From: Powellomyces hirtus
Lineage: Eukaryota > Chytridiomycota > Chytridiomycetes > Spizellomycetales > Powellomycetaceae
Direction of reading: 5' to 3'
Assembly: GCA_025526995.1 (NCBI GenBank)
Contig: JAHLKG010000017.1
Span: 620,001 to 684,000, forward strand
Length of the DNA: 64,000 nt
The translations under genes were made by a program, and so were the position numbers. Under the pieces are notes generated by a model that saw only the letters and a list, made by a program, of their open reading frames with translations, did not search any database and was not told the origin of the DNA. Shown here in pieces: positions 22,501 through 34,642 of the stretch; the stretch's first letter is position 1, and the number at the start of each line of letters is the position of its first letter.

Positions 22501-24404
22501 GGGTCAAAATCACGCAGTACTACCTCAACATTAAATCTATTGCACTTGGTGGCAACACCGCAACGTTCATCGGCTCCACCACGGTGTCGATTAATGCGGT
22601 TGTTGTGACAAATTCTGAGACTGTGACCCCCAAGTGGCAATTGCAAGACAGCGCGGGCGCGAGCGTTGCGTTATCTACCATTTCCAGAACGGTCGGAACC
22701 TCCGGATTCAGGATCGACACGTCTTCACTCACCGATGGGACATATACAGTCACATTGGTTGTAGAAGATAATCATTCAAACACCGCACGAGCGATCGTGA
22801 CTTTCGCAATCTTGAAAAGCCTGCCTGCGCCTACTGGCTGCAGCATCAGTCCAGTCAGCGGCGAAGAATTGACTACGGCCTTTACCGTGAACTGCGTAGA
22901 CCAGCTGTTCGAGGGAGCTCTCTACTACTATACGTACCTACGGAGCGGTGTCGAGACGTTAGTCGCGTATCCAGGCGCGGCATCTCAGAGTATAAGATTG
23001 CCGGCAGGACCTTCCTCCGCGAACAATCTCATCTCGGTGCAAGTCCGCGCATACATTCCCTCGACCCTTTACGTGTCGGCTCCGCTCTCATTGAATGTCA
23101 CCTCCAGTGCGGCAGTTGTCGCGGCAGCAGATGTTGGTTCGAAATACGCCACGTTGTTTACGGAGGCTGATTCTTCGGGCTCTGCTACTACCGCCGCGGT
23201 GGATTCCTTCACCTCGAAGCTTTCCACGTTGTCGCAAGATGAGCAAAGAACAGCCAAAGCGCAGGTCGCCAACGCCATCTCTGCTAGTGTCAACATCACA
23301 ACTGAGACGGCAGCGTCAGCGACCGCCAAGACCGAAGCTCTGGCCAAGATGGTCACTGCTGGAGTAACCGACACAGCTGCAAGAGACGCCACCAGCAAAG
23401 CTGTAGCGCAGCTGGCGCAATTCCTCGCAACATCTTCACCACCCAAATCCACTCTCGCAAGTGCGGCAGCTGCAATTTTGGGATCTGCAGACACCACGAG
23501 GTCAGATAGTGGAGATCGCGTCTTGCAGACAATGTTTTATGTTGGTGCCGCTCTGGGAAATAGTTTGTCACCCGGAGAAAACGCCTCATTGATCGTGCCC
23601 GGCTCGAGATTGGACGTTATGTCAGCGACCAAGGATTCCATTCCAAAGGGCATTGGCAAATCAGGGCGGGGTACACTGTTCAGGAGGGACTCAACGGATT
23701 CCTGTGAGTCTATTTTCGGCGAGGCGGTCACTGATACTATCAGTGCCACAACGGACAGCTCATCGGTGGTCGCCATTCAAGCGAATTGCTTGGACATTCC
23801 TCCGTATCCGATCAACCCAAGCACCCTTCTTACCGATACGCAAAAGTACGTCAACAATACAAAATTACATGTCTTCTCATGTTTCTGGATTCTAATCCTT
23901 TCTTCCAGGCTCGTTCCGAAGGCTCTATCTCTGGGCGTTACCGTGGGTGGTCAGCCCTACACAGGTCGCCTAGCAAAGAATATCACTGTCACAATCCCCT
24001 TCACCTTCACGTACATTCCTCAGCGCCGTCGTCGCAGTCTTTTCGCCCGTCGCCAGGCACCGGTTTACGAACCGCAATGTGTCTGGTATGACTCGGAATC
24101 CAAAGAATGGGAACCAAGTCGCTGCACGGTTTCTGGCAGCGCTGGGTCAGACAGCGTTCAGTGCTCCTGCGACGCGCTGGGAGCGGTTTCGGTGCGTCTC
24201 ACTACAACCCTTTCTGAGACACCTACCACCGCAACGTCGACCACGACTGGAACTCCATCGCCAACCGACGCGGGTGACGGTGTACCGTTGGACAAAGATG
24301 AAAGCAAGCTGTCGACTGGCGCTATTGTAGGCATTGCCGTGGGCGGAGCGGCCGGAGTGGCTCTGATCGCAGGAGTCGCTTTCTTCTTTGTGAAGAAGCG
24401 CTAG
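16585..24404 (+). CDS. Giant REJ/GPS-like single-pass surface protein with Cys-pair repeats
   Basis: Four exons (16585-18698, 18762-21571, 21664-23845, 23909-24404) join in frame to 2,533 aa. A signal peptide (about 1-22) leads into a Ser/Thr-rich, surely O-glycosylated stalk (23-405) with 54-residue repeats. Residues about 410-1450 hold roughly 22 units of a two-cysteine repeat, typically Y-P-C, then 15-35 residues often with N-G-T, then T-C-T; many N-glycosylation sites occur. Residues about 1660-2400 resemble the receptor-for-egg-jelly (REJ) region of polycystin-1 relatives (for example LFVIPKAALVEGDYLWSAQI). Near 2426-2470 is a GPS/GAIN-like cysteine motif (CVWYDSESKEW, then C and CSC). 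The HL-S/T cleavage site is not preserved (CSCDALGAV). One TM helix at about 2504-2528 ends in FFFVKKR, so there is no channel or 7TM part. REJ similarity is by eye. Confidence 0.8.
16738..17223 (+). repeat. Three 162-bp tandem repeats in the Ser/Thr stalk
   Basis: Units start at 16738, 16900 and 17062, each 162 bp (54 codons). The first two are nearly identical over most of their length; the third has diverged. They encode Ser/Thr-rich sequence such as NSVLLTSTSTSSLSSAE. In-frame length suggests stalk length can vary by unequal crossing-over. Confidence 0.9.
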
Positions 24405-25221
24405 ATCCAGCGTGCTCTACTATTCGCATCATCAACTTGTAAGACGATCCAATTATAATTTTGAGAACCTTTTTGCTTATGATGAGTGCGGAGCACTTTG
24501 TTGGTGGCCTTGTTCGGTGCATACAGATCTTGATTGTCACCGCCAGGCGTGAGGCCCTGCTACAGTGTAGTTTTTACAGTCGAGTCACGTTCGGAGGGTG
24601 CTGAATCTCGCGACCCGCAACTGATCATGCTTCCTCATCAACATGCTATCTTTCATGTACTGCGGGGACACATTGATGACATCTATCCGCAACGTACAGT
24701 ACACACATGCTTTCAAGCCAATCCAGATGATCCAAGGTATCTCACTACGGGGGCCACGTCTCGAGGAGGCTGAGGATGTGCATCTCTCTGGTGGATAAAA
24801 GCATGATACTGCTCTCTTCAAAACCAATGGCCCGCGAATCGTGGGCGAGTGTGAAATTGTACCAACAAGCCACGCTTCACACTTTGTCTAAGCCACTCCT
24901 TCCGCGTTCCGGTTCTTTGGCACGCGACTCTTTTTCACACCTCAGAAAGCACACCCCCATATCTTGGGACTTGCGCGTCGCGTCCGCCGACAGAAAGTCT
25001 CCCATGTTTTCAGCCCGGTCTCGTTTTATTTTCTGTCCTTCGGCAAGTTTCTTTTTTTTTTAATTTTTTTGCCCGCCAGTTATTCAGCCATGTTCTCGTT
25101 CGGGGTCGGGTTCGCAGTTGAGGCTCATTCGACCGAGATCGTTCAAAAGGGCGTCTCTCGCTCGTCCGAGCCTCTCTACATTCCGCATCAATCCGCTTCA
25201 CCTTGACCATTGTCGCCTGTG
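24405..25221. other. Intergenic region before the chitinase
   Basis: About 820 bp between two same-strand secreted-protein genes. It contains an A/T homopolymer stretch near 25050-25068. No gene or RNA is recognised. Confidence 0.35.
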
Positions 25222-28200
25222 ATGGTCAATTTTGGCGACATTGGACGCTCGCTGGCGCTGGCTGCCGCGGCTGCCACAGCCATCATCGCGAACGCTCCCT
25301 CCGTGCAAGCACAAGGTATGAAATAGGATGAGAGTTCATTGATTGCTCTCGGTTGTTCGCCACCACTCACCCTAATGCATTCATGCAGGATGGGATGGAT
25401 GCACCAAATGCCAGGATTGGCGCAACGGCAAGGCCCTTCTGTCGCTGGCCAATACCATGAAGCCCGTCGAGGGTAATTCTATCGTCGCTGGTGGATCGAG
25501 GAACAAGATTGAGACGGGCAAGATGAGAGTGCAAGTCAATAGAGCCGGTTCCATGACTTTGCACGACTTCGACGACAGCCTCGTTTGGAACAGCAACTCA
25601 AAATCACCCTCCGAGCAAGCCAACTACGCCATTATGCAGCCAGACGGCAATCTGGTAAGTTAGAGGAGAGCAATCACCCGTTCGTGGCATCGCAAGATCG
25701 TCTCTATGAGATGTGGGTCTTGGAGTGTATTTCTGATGGAATGTCGTTGAACTGCAGGTTGTTTACACTGCCGATGGGAAATCTGCTCTTTGGGCCAGCG
25801 GCTCGTCCAACAAGGGAACCGGGCCATACTGCGCTCTACTGCAGCAAGACAGAAACTTTGTTCTGTACGACAAAAGCTGCAAGGCTCTCTGGTCCACTGA
25901 CACAAACATTGCCGACCGACCAGCCGACGGCAAGGGCAACTGCCGCATCTACACTGTCGTCCAGGATGACTACTGCGACCTCATCGCCGGCAAAAATGGC
26001 ATCTCCACCGCTCAGCTTCAAAAGTACAACCCGAAGATGGTCTGCACGGCCATCCAGCTGGGTGAACGTCTCTGCGTGTCGCTCGGAACCAAGCTCAGCA
26101 GGGCTCCAAAGCCCAACGGTGCAAACTGCGCCCCATACACAGTAAAGAAAGACGAGAGCTGTTCCAAGATTGCGGCCGCTTATGACTTGACCGTTCAAGA
26201 TCTTGAGACGTTCAACAAGAAGACTTTCCACTGGATTGGGTGCAACAACCTCCAACTGGGCACCAACATGTGTTTGTCCACTGGAAACCCTCCTAAGCCA
26301 CCTATCATCAAGGGGACTTCTTGTGGACCCCAGTCTGTCAGTGGAAAGGATTGTCCTTTGAAAGCTTGCTGTTCGGCATGGGGTTACTGTGGAACTACTG
26401 AGGAGTTCTGCAAGCCTACCGCATCAGGCTTCCCCTGTATCTCCAACTGTAATATGCCCACGGTTCCCGTAACAGACGGATCCGCGTTCCAGCGCAAAGT
26501 CGGATACTACCTTTCTGATGCTGCAAGCCGGTCCTGCGACACCGTGTCGCCCGAGCAGCTTGATTTAACGGGCTATACTCATGTCATCTTCGCGTTCGCC
26601 GTCATTCGCGATGGAGCTTTGACTTTTTCTTCCACAAAGGATGCTGACCTCGCGAAGCGCCTGATCGACGCGGCGAGCCGATACTCAGGACTCAAAGTCT
26701 TGCTGGGTGTTGGTGGTTGGGATTTCTCCGAGAGTGCCGCCACAAAGCATGTTTTCACCGACGTGATCAGCACCGCTGAAAAGCGAAATGCTTTCTTCGC
26801 TTCGCAGAAGAAGTTGTTCTCCGAATACGCGTTTGCTGGAATTGATGTCGACTTCGAGTAAGTGTACGCCGCCTGTGAAAGTGTCGCCTGTGAAAGTGCC
26901 GTCCGTCCGTATACTGACTGGACGTTCATCAGATACCCCGCCGCCATCGAGCGCTCCGGTCCCCAGTGACGTTGACAACTTTGGCAAATTCATGGCCGAG
27001 CTGAGGACCAACAACCAAGGCGGTATCGTCACCGCTGCCATCCCTGCCAGTTTCTGGTTCTTGAAAGGGTTCGATCTGGAGGTAATCATGAAGGCGTGCG
27101 ATTTTGTTGGCGTGATGACTTACGACATGAATGGTATGGATTTGAACTGCACAATTTGAAGGATTTTCGAGAAACTCATCATACCCGTCTCGTATCTACA
27201 ATCCAGGTCCGTGGAACGCTGGACCTGCAGGAAAGTGGGATCCGTCGGTGTACTACAAGACCGCCCCGCATACCGGTCTCAAGGACGTCAAAGACACCAC
27301 TATGCTTCTGGTTCGCGCCGGGGTCCCGCTAAACAAAGTCAACTTTGGTATTGCGTACTATGGACGCACCTACAAGCTCCAAAACGCCGCGTGCACTGCA
27401 TATGGATGTCCCATGACTGGCGGCGGTTCAAAAGGGCCCTGCACACAGACCTCGGGGTTCTGGTCCTATGCCGAAATTGAGCGAGTAATCGCGACTGGCC
27501 GACCCCCAATCATAGACATGCAGACTGCCACCGCTTACCTTTCCGTCAATGATGATTTCATCACGTTCGACAACGACAACACTATCAGTTTGAAAATTCA
27601 ATACGCCAAGGTCGCTGGTTACGGCGGATCGATGGCATGGGCCATCGACCTGCTTCCCGCAAACAGCCAGCCCATCAAAGTTCCCGGAGCGGACCCGAAC
27701 GCGGATAACGAAGAGCTTGATCTTACCGAGGATTCAGTCAGTGCAGAAGAGCGAGCACAGGTGTACGAAGAATCCGACCCGTCTCAATATTACCAGGCGT
27801 CGGATCAGCAGTCGATTGGCCCGCTATTGGCGAACAACCACGCAGAGCTGAAGAAGAGTTTCGACGCTGACGCTTTAGTTAACGATCGCACTCGCTGGGA
27901 AGACGTTGAGGGTGACCTTCCTGACGGGATGGACTTGCTGATGAAGGCGGCTTCTAGAGCAGGCGATGGCAAGCTTTGGGCCCATCAGCAGCTTCAGGTC
28001 ACCTGGATCTATATTCAAGATCTTTGGGACGCTCTCACCCGTTCGTGGAGCGAGATCGGAGAGAAGGAAGCTTTCGAAAGCGACGTTCGAAAGTACCTGC
28101 AGGATATGAAGGGCCCGGAACTCACTACCTGGCTCAGGCGTGATAAGGGGAACCAGTTCTTTACATGCTCCTTCAAAAAGAACGGCGGTGATGTCTCCAA

Positions 28201-30326
28201 AATCCCGGACGTCAACTCGGATGACTGCTTCAAGCAAGCTCAATGGAGCAAGTTCAGTACTGGAACGCCGTCAGAAGAAACATGGCGCCTGCGTTCCGAA
28301 AAGGAGGAGGAGTTTTGGAACGTGCTGGGCGATGAGATGGGTCTCACCAAGGATATGATCAGTTTCGGAACTGTTCGCATGGGTCCGGAGAAGAAAGTGA
28401 CTGACAACGTAAACCAAGTGGTCCTCGTGAACACTGTGGGGTTCCCATTGGTCAACAAGAAAGAGTATCCATTCCATTATGGTCCGCTCATCGACGACTT
28501 CTTAGGAGAAGGAAAGCCGGATTTTACGAATGCTGCGAACGAGGTTTCACGGTAAGTTTATGTTGCAGAGTTCTCAGTGTCTATGCGGGCATCATGAAGA
28601 AACTCTGAACTCACCTGCCTTCCCATGTCGCAATAACAGTGTTGAAAAACTTGATTGGAAATCTCTCGATGTTGGAAAGCTCGCCGACTGGACCGACTCC
28701 ATGTTGATCTCCGTTTCCTCATGGTTCTCTGTGTACCAGTCCTGGTGGAACGCCAAAAACCTCAATTCAAAGATCAGCGAAGAGCTCGAGAAGCAGCGCA
28801 AGGCCGCTATGATTGACTTAATCTTGAACATTGTTTTCATGTTTGTCGGAGAGCTCATTGGACCTCTGCTCGGTTTGACCGCGAGGCTGGCTTCCGGTGC
28901 CAGTCGTGGTCTCAAAGGCATTGGAGGTGATCTGAAAACTGCCCAGGCCATCGAGGCGGCCGGAAAGGGTGGAATCGAGGCCGCGAAGAACCTGAGGAAC
29001 ACTGCGGGATGGAGAAACAGCAAGGCAGTTTCCGCGCTCAATAAGATGAAGGAGTTCATGAAGAAAGGAAATTTGCAGAACGTCTGTATGTTCGGAGAAG
29101 TTGCATGGGAGGTCGGTCAGAACTTTTTACCGGCCGCAGCGCTTGCTCGCCGACGATCTTCCGAAGCCCGTGCCCCCGCTTTGCCATCCCGGGCAGAATA
29201 CGCCACTTTCCCGGACACACCTGTTGCTCCCTTTGACCCGTCCGATGAGGTTGCCCTACCCACCGAAGAAGATGTGCTGTTCATGAGCGAGTGGTCGGTG
29301 GCGAATACAACATTGCTCGGCATCCGATCTGACTATGGATTCCAGCTCCCTACCACCTACCACTTTGTGAACCTTGAGTCGCGTGCCCCGCGTCAGGACA
29401 GTATTCTCAAGCTGGACGTGAACGGACAGAAAAAGAACTCGCTCGGGGCCCAGTTCGCAAAGATGGCGAATGCACGTGGATATAATTACAAGGTCATCGG
29501 ATCGAGGAAATACCAGGACGATAAACTGAAGCCGTACGTTGCCAGTTCTGCAGGAGGCACATCGAGACTGCCCATCTCACATTGGGACAAGATGGGAATG
29601 GCCTTGGATGTCGAACACATTGTCGAAAAGGGTGATATAGCCTCCAGACTGCTCAAGCCGCTCATCCTTTTGCATCAAAACATCAAGGATCCAGCGGTGA
29701 AGACCGCTTTCGAAATTGTGATGGCCGCCGACTACAACAGTCCCTCTGGCTACAACCCCAATGAGAAAGGAACGTACAGTCAAATGATTGCGGATTGCAT
29801 TCACGGAGAGGACAACGTCGCGATGCTGGACAACTTGACCAACAACCTGAAGAAGCACATCGTCAAAGGCACATTCGACACCACCAAGCCTCCTAGCGAA
29901 GCATATGCCAACGAACCCGTCAGCAAAACCCTTTCTACTTACATCAACGACTTTTCGACCACGATGGAGACGAACGCGAAGCGAGTCACCGATTTACAGA
30001 CCGCACTTCTGAACAAAATCAAGACAATCCCAGGCATTGACAAGGAGCCTGCCTACACTACCGGCAAGGACGCAAACGGCAAGGTGCTTTTCCCTGACAA
30101 AGATGGAAACGCAATGACCTTCGTAACCCATCACCAAAGCGGAGTGGACTTCCTCACGAACATGTACAACGGAAAGACCGGAACCCTTAAATTGGTGTCC
30201 GATGCTTTTGGGACCAAGTATGCCAACGTTCGTCCTGCGCCAGCCACCGTAAAGACGCTGGATAACGGAGTCAATGGACTCAAAGGGCCCAAGAAGCGAC
30301 CTAAAAAGACTCTGAACTGCAAGTAG
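25222..30326 (+). CDS. Secreted LysM/CBM18/GH18 chitinase with killer-toxin-like layout and long C-terminal extension (one frame break)
   Basis: Six exons are visible: 25222-25315, 25389-25654, 25758-26857, 26933-27133, 27207-28551 and 28640-30326. A signal peptide is followed by a bulb-lectin-like domain (about 32-170), two LysM modules (about 181-226 and 244-295), a hevein-type CBM18 (CCSAWGYCGTTEEFC, about 308-340) and a GH18 domain. The catalytic DxxDxD-E motif is present (FAGIDVDFE, with the E split by an intron). GH18 cleaves chitin; LysM and CBM18 bind it. A helical hydrophobic segment follows (LILNIVFMFVGELIGPLLG). The C-terminal about 330 residues have no clear family; DVEHIVEKGD and downstream Asn/His residues are faintly HNH-like. 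LysM+CBM18+GH18 is the layout of yeast killer-toxin alpha/beta chains. Within 26933-27133 the frame moves by one base, and total exon length is not a multiple of three: a sequence error or a recent loss. Confidence 0.8.
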
Positions 30327-30867
30327 ATGGAAAGAAGAACGCAAGAGGACAGGGTTAGGGTTAGACTGCAAGTACATAGAAAGAACGTAGAGGATTACTG
30401 GGCGTATCTGAGAGTGGATGACAATGATGGAGAACATCTCGAACCAGATTCACGGAGAGAACACGTTTATATAGACTACTTGAGCAATGTATGCCCCATT
30501 ATATGATAGATAGACTGCAGCTGTGCGTGACATTGCACTGGCACTTTCAAATGTCTTGATGTCGTGACCTTCAATCCTTGAATGAAGTCTGGTTGGACCA
30601 AATGGGCAACGCCCGCAAAACAAAAAAAAAATCACACAAAAGCGGGAAGTTGCTTCACACTTTGTCCCCGCGCCACAAACTGCGCCACATGCGCCATGCA
30701 CACTTGAACCTTTCACCTGCTTTCCCCAATTCTTTCGTCGTCAATTTTCAGCACCTACTGGGTGCGCAATCAAACCCTGTACCCGCAAGTCACAGAACTT
30801 ATCTGAGATAACCACTTTTACCGTCCTCACACGTTGCACCTTCTGTCTGCTGTGTCACCATTCCTTC
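30327..30867. other. Intergenic region with one telomere-like repeat pair
   Basis: About 540 bp. Just after the chitinase stop, 30344-30357 reads agggttagggttag, two exact TTAGGG-type units. The rest is AT-rich with no gene. Confidence 0.5.
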
Positions 30868-32804
30868 ATGGTGGGCGCTCCTACGAACAATTCAACATCC
30901 TGCGAACCGGGTGCGACGTTCCCAATTGGCCGTCTGCCCCAAACCGCACTCGAGGGAGTCATCAATCATTTGTCTTCTCTCTCGGACTTGGCCGCTTTTG
31001 CGGCTCTTGACCGTAATTGTTACACCGCATCGCGTTCTGCAAGCGTCATGGTGAGGTTTTGGTTTAGACCAGTGTTGAAGAGGTGCACTGGCGAAAGACC
31101 TGCCGACTTTGAGTGGGCTGCTTTGTTCAGAAGACTGGAGTGGCAACTGCGAAAGGTACGGTTCCATACTGGATATATCGACACAGCTACTTTCCGCAGC
31201 GATCACATACCAATGTCGTTGCGTTCTGACATCCACAGCCTGCGATAGACGCTGTACCTGGAGCAACGGGCTTGGTTCAAAATAGCCTTCCGCTGACTGA
31301 ACATGACGGTCGGGTACGCTTTGGCACCCCTGACTTTGTGTTGCACACAATCAAGCTCGCTGAACACAGATATGGACCCTTCATCCGAGCTTTGCAACCG
31401 GACCCTGCGGCGATTTTCTCCCAATTTGCCACTAATAGTTGCGAAGATATCGATTTACATGTGAATTTCCGCCGCCAGCTCTTGAGGCTCACAGATGCCT
31501 CGGCAAGCTCTATTTTGAGAAAAGCATTTGCTATGCCAGATTGGTTGTCAATCGAAGCATGCCTGCTTCATGACCCTGATGCGTACCGGCAAGAAGACTT
31601 CGTAGACTGGGATAACACGCCACTGTGCATTGCGATAGAATCGAAAAACTTCCGTATAGTGAATGCTCTTCTCAACACCGGCAAAGTCCACGCTGGAGCC
31701 CGCAGCAGTGCGGCTCTTTGCAAAGCTTGCGTCCTGGGAGACATCGATCTTGTGAGAAAGCTAGTTGATTGCGGAGCACAAATCAACGAATCGGATGGTG
31801 GGAAAGGTCTTGCCCTTCCCCTCAGCGGGGCGACCTTTTCTGGAAACAAAGCCTTGGTTGAGTGGCTTCTCGAGGCTGGCGCTGATATCCACGCCAATCG
31901 AGAGGAAGCTCTGTTCATGGCCTTGGTCGGTGTCGCCAGCAACACTTGCACAATGGAAATGGTTGAATTTGTGTTGACAAAGGGCGCAAAGATTGGGGAC
32001 AATCAGTCCGCTACTCGTCTTCTTGCTTACGCAACGGAGGGTTCAGGCACCATTCTTCTTGAAAAGTTCTTGAATCACCCCGCCATTAAAGCAGGCTTAC
32101 AGCCATACCACATCAACTTGGCCCTCATTATGGCAGTCCACCATTCCAATTACGCCGCCATGTCCTACCTTCTGGATCAACACAACGCGGACATCAACTA
32201 TCTACACACTTTCGAAGCCCCAGAAACCGGGTCCGGAAATGACACTCCTGCCTGCGCAACCCCATTAACAGCAGCGTTCGACATGATAGACGAGCGAAAC
32301 GGTCACTTCAAGGATATGGAAAAGATTATGTTTCTGCTCGACCGCGGCGCTGACCCCAACGCTCACGACCATCTCGTGCTTCGCGAACTTGTTGAGAAAC
32401 CCGCTGCTGTGCTGAGACGAGCAGATGGCACACATTATCGCCAGGTTGTCTACGATGTATGGTTCCGTTTGGACAATGTGAGATATTGTCTGCAAACGGG
32501 AATCCGACCTTCCGATGATGACGATGCGAATGTAGTTCAAGACGACGATGATGACGATGAGAGCAATAACGAAGACGAAGAGGACGATGATGAAGAAGAG
32601 GAAGAGGAAGAAGCAGAAGACCCCGAAAGCGAAGCTGAGGTTTCTGAACCGCGTAGCCAAATTTGCCAACAGCTGTTCGAGCGTGGGGCACTGGACCCGC
32701 GCGCTGGAAATGGGCGTTTCCAAAAAGTTGCAGCAACAATGGACCCGTATCTCGGCAAAGTATTCCTCGACGCTGCCAAACGGCGGACGCCAAAGAATGC
32801 GTGA
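30868..32804 (+). CDS. F-box-like protein with ankyrin repeats and acidic tail
   Basis: Two exons (30868-31155, 31239-32804) join in frame to 617 aa. The N-terminus has an F-box-like helix pattern (FPIGRLPQTALEGVINHLSS, then LAAFAALDRNCYTASRS). From about residue 210 there are degenerate ankyrin repeats (TPLCIAIESKNFRIVNALLN, LVEWLLEAGADIHA, ILDRGADPN-type). Near 530-575 is a long run of Asp/Glu, and the C-terminus is basic. F-box/ankyrin proteins often act as substrate receptors of SCF ubiquitin ligases; here that is inference, since the F-box is only a weak match. The ATG context is cttcATGg. Confidence 0.72.
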
Positions 32805-33158
32805 TTAAACTGCGGCCGGGAGGGTATCTTCTTGGATTGTATAATACCCAGCAACAAAATCCCGGAATCGCCGTGTCCGTTCCAAATTTGGAACGCGGCG
32901 CGCAGGGAGAGTGTTCCGTACATCTGCGATAATTACGCAGTGAGCACATTGAAGAACGTTCCTTTCGGTTTTGAGTAAATAAATCATTAATGTTATTTTT
33001 GGAACCTCGAGAAGTATTAAGCATATGTACAGAAAAGTGTATTAGGCGGGGATGGAAGAGAGTTCTGCTTGCCTGCGCAGCAGGCCGCCGCAGTTTCTAG
33101 CGCTATAAACAAGGGACGGAGGAAAGTCCAGCTCGGGAGCCAAGATTTGTCTTTTTTT
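32805..33158. other. 3'-3' intergenic region
   Basis: This 354-bp region lies between converging genes. An AATAAA-type signal (aaataaatc near 32977) suits the upstream gene. No other feature. Confidence 0.4.
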
Positions 33159-34642
33159 TTACAAGTACTGGTTCGGGCACACACCCGCGACCTCATCCGC
33201 AAAGAAAGCTGCCTTGATGGACGTGTACGACGTCAATCCCATGATCGTGAATCCAAACATGACACAGAGGATATGGGGTATTTTGCGGAGGGCAAAGGGG
33301 CCTCCGACCGTTTTCAGGTAGCAAGCCGAAGGGAGGATGAACGCAATGACGCTCGCGGCCAATCCGCCTGTGATATCAAACACAAAGCCGAGGTTGCAGG
33401 TCGCGACGGCGATGGAAGTGGTCGCGACGACGAGGGCGATCGTGTAGCCGTAGTGCCAGAGGTTGGAGAGCTCTTTGACTTTGGGGTGGAACACCTCGCG
33501 AATGACGTCGCGCGCAATGTACAATTCGAGAGGGTACGTGAAGAACATGTCGATGGCGAAGGCGGCGCGGGCAATGTTGGCAATGAGCATGTTGGTGGGG
33601 AGGTTCTTGATAATGTTGCCTTTCGACTCAGACGTGAAGGCAATATAACCGCCAATACCGATGAACAGGGACATGACGAGTGCGTAGCCTAGGGATAAGT
33701 GGTCGACCATCGCGTACCGCTTCACGGAGGTGTTTTTGATACTGCGGTAGATGACGAATTGGTTGTGGTGGCACACGTATGCAAACGACATGGTGCCGAT
33801 CGCGGAAGAGATGCCCGCAGGGTGGATGATGGTAAATATGTTTTCCCGCGGGCCCTTGAGCTCGGCGGGGAGGAGGTTGCCCTGGATGACGACGACAAAG
33901 ATGATGAAGACGACAGCAGCGAGACCCGTGAAGGACGTCCATGACATTTTGGAGATGCGTTTCGGGGCCGATGCGGGGAGGAGGACCAAGAAACTGGTCA
34001 ATGCCACAATCACACGTCGGTCCATGAAAAAGCGGGTCAATAAACCCCCGTTCATGATATCCACATCGTCCGTGAACCCCGTTGCCGCGCGGATGATGAC
34101 GGGGATCGTGTCGCCGATAACGACCGAGTAGGCCGTCATGCCGCCAAATGCAAACAGGAATGCGGCGGCTGCGTAGAAAATCATTCCGGCTTTACCGAAA
34201 TTCTTTTGCACGAGCGTCTTGTATGACGTTACCCCGCTCATCACCCCCGTGCGGATTAAGGTCAGGATCGTCCAGTCGACTACAATGGCCAGGACGATGA
34301 GGAGAACGATGCAGGTGACGAACCCGGATTTGTGAATGGCGGCAGGGAGACCAAACACACCGGCTCCGACAATGGTTTTGGACATGTTGAAGGCGGCGCC
34401 TCCGATTCTGAAATTGGGACACAAAGGAGTCAGCGTCCAATCTCACAGCCTCCAACAGTCAATTGAAAGTGTCTAATAACATACCCAGATTTTCCCTCCT
34501 TCCGCGCCATCTCATCATCCTCCTCATTGACGGTGTCCGCATACTTTTCACTAACGACCCCCGGTGACTGCGGGCCAGAGCCGACCCGCTCTGAGTCGTT
34601 GGTGTGGTGGTGCCACTTCTTCTCGTCCATGTTTGACGCCAT
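33159..34642 (-). CDS. Amino-acid/auxin permease family transporter (SLC38/AVT-like)
   Basis: Two exons (34485-34642, 33159-34407) join in frame to 468 aa. A polar N-terminal tail of about 50 residues ends just before the first helix, which carries the family signature (FNMSKTIVGAGVFGLPAAI). About 11 helices follow, including LFIGIGGYIAFTSESKGNII and a C-terminal helix. AAAP/SLC38 proteins move neutral amino acids with H+ or Na+; fungal AVT members act at the vacuole. Which membrane is used here is unknown. I chose the ATG at 34642 (M-A-S-N-M) over one 36 codons upstream, because the extra sequence is hydrophobic and out of keeping with the family. Confidence 0.87.
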
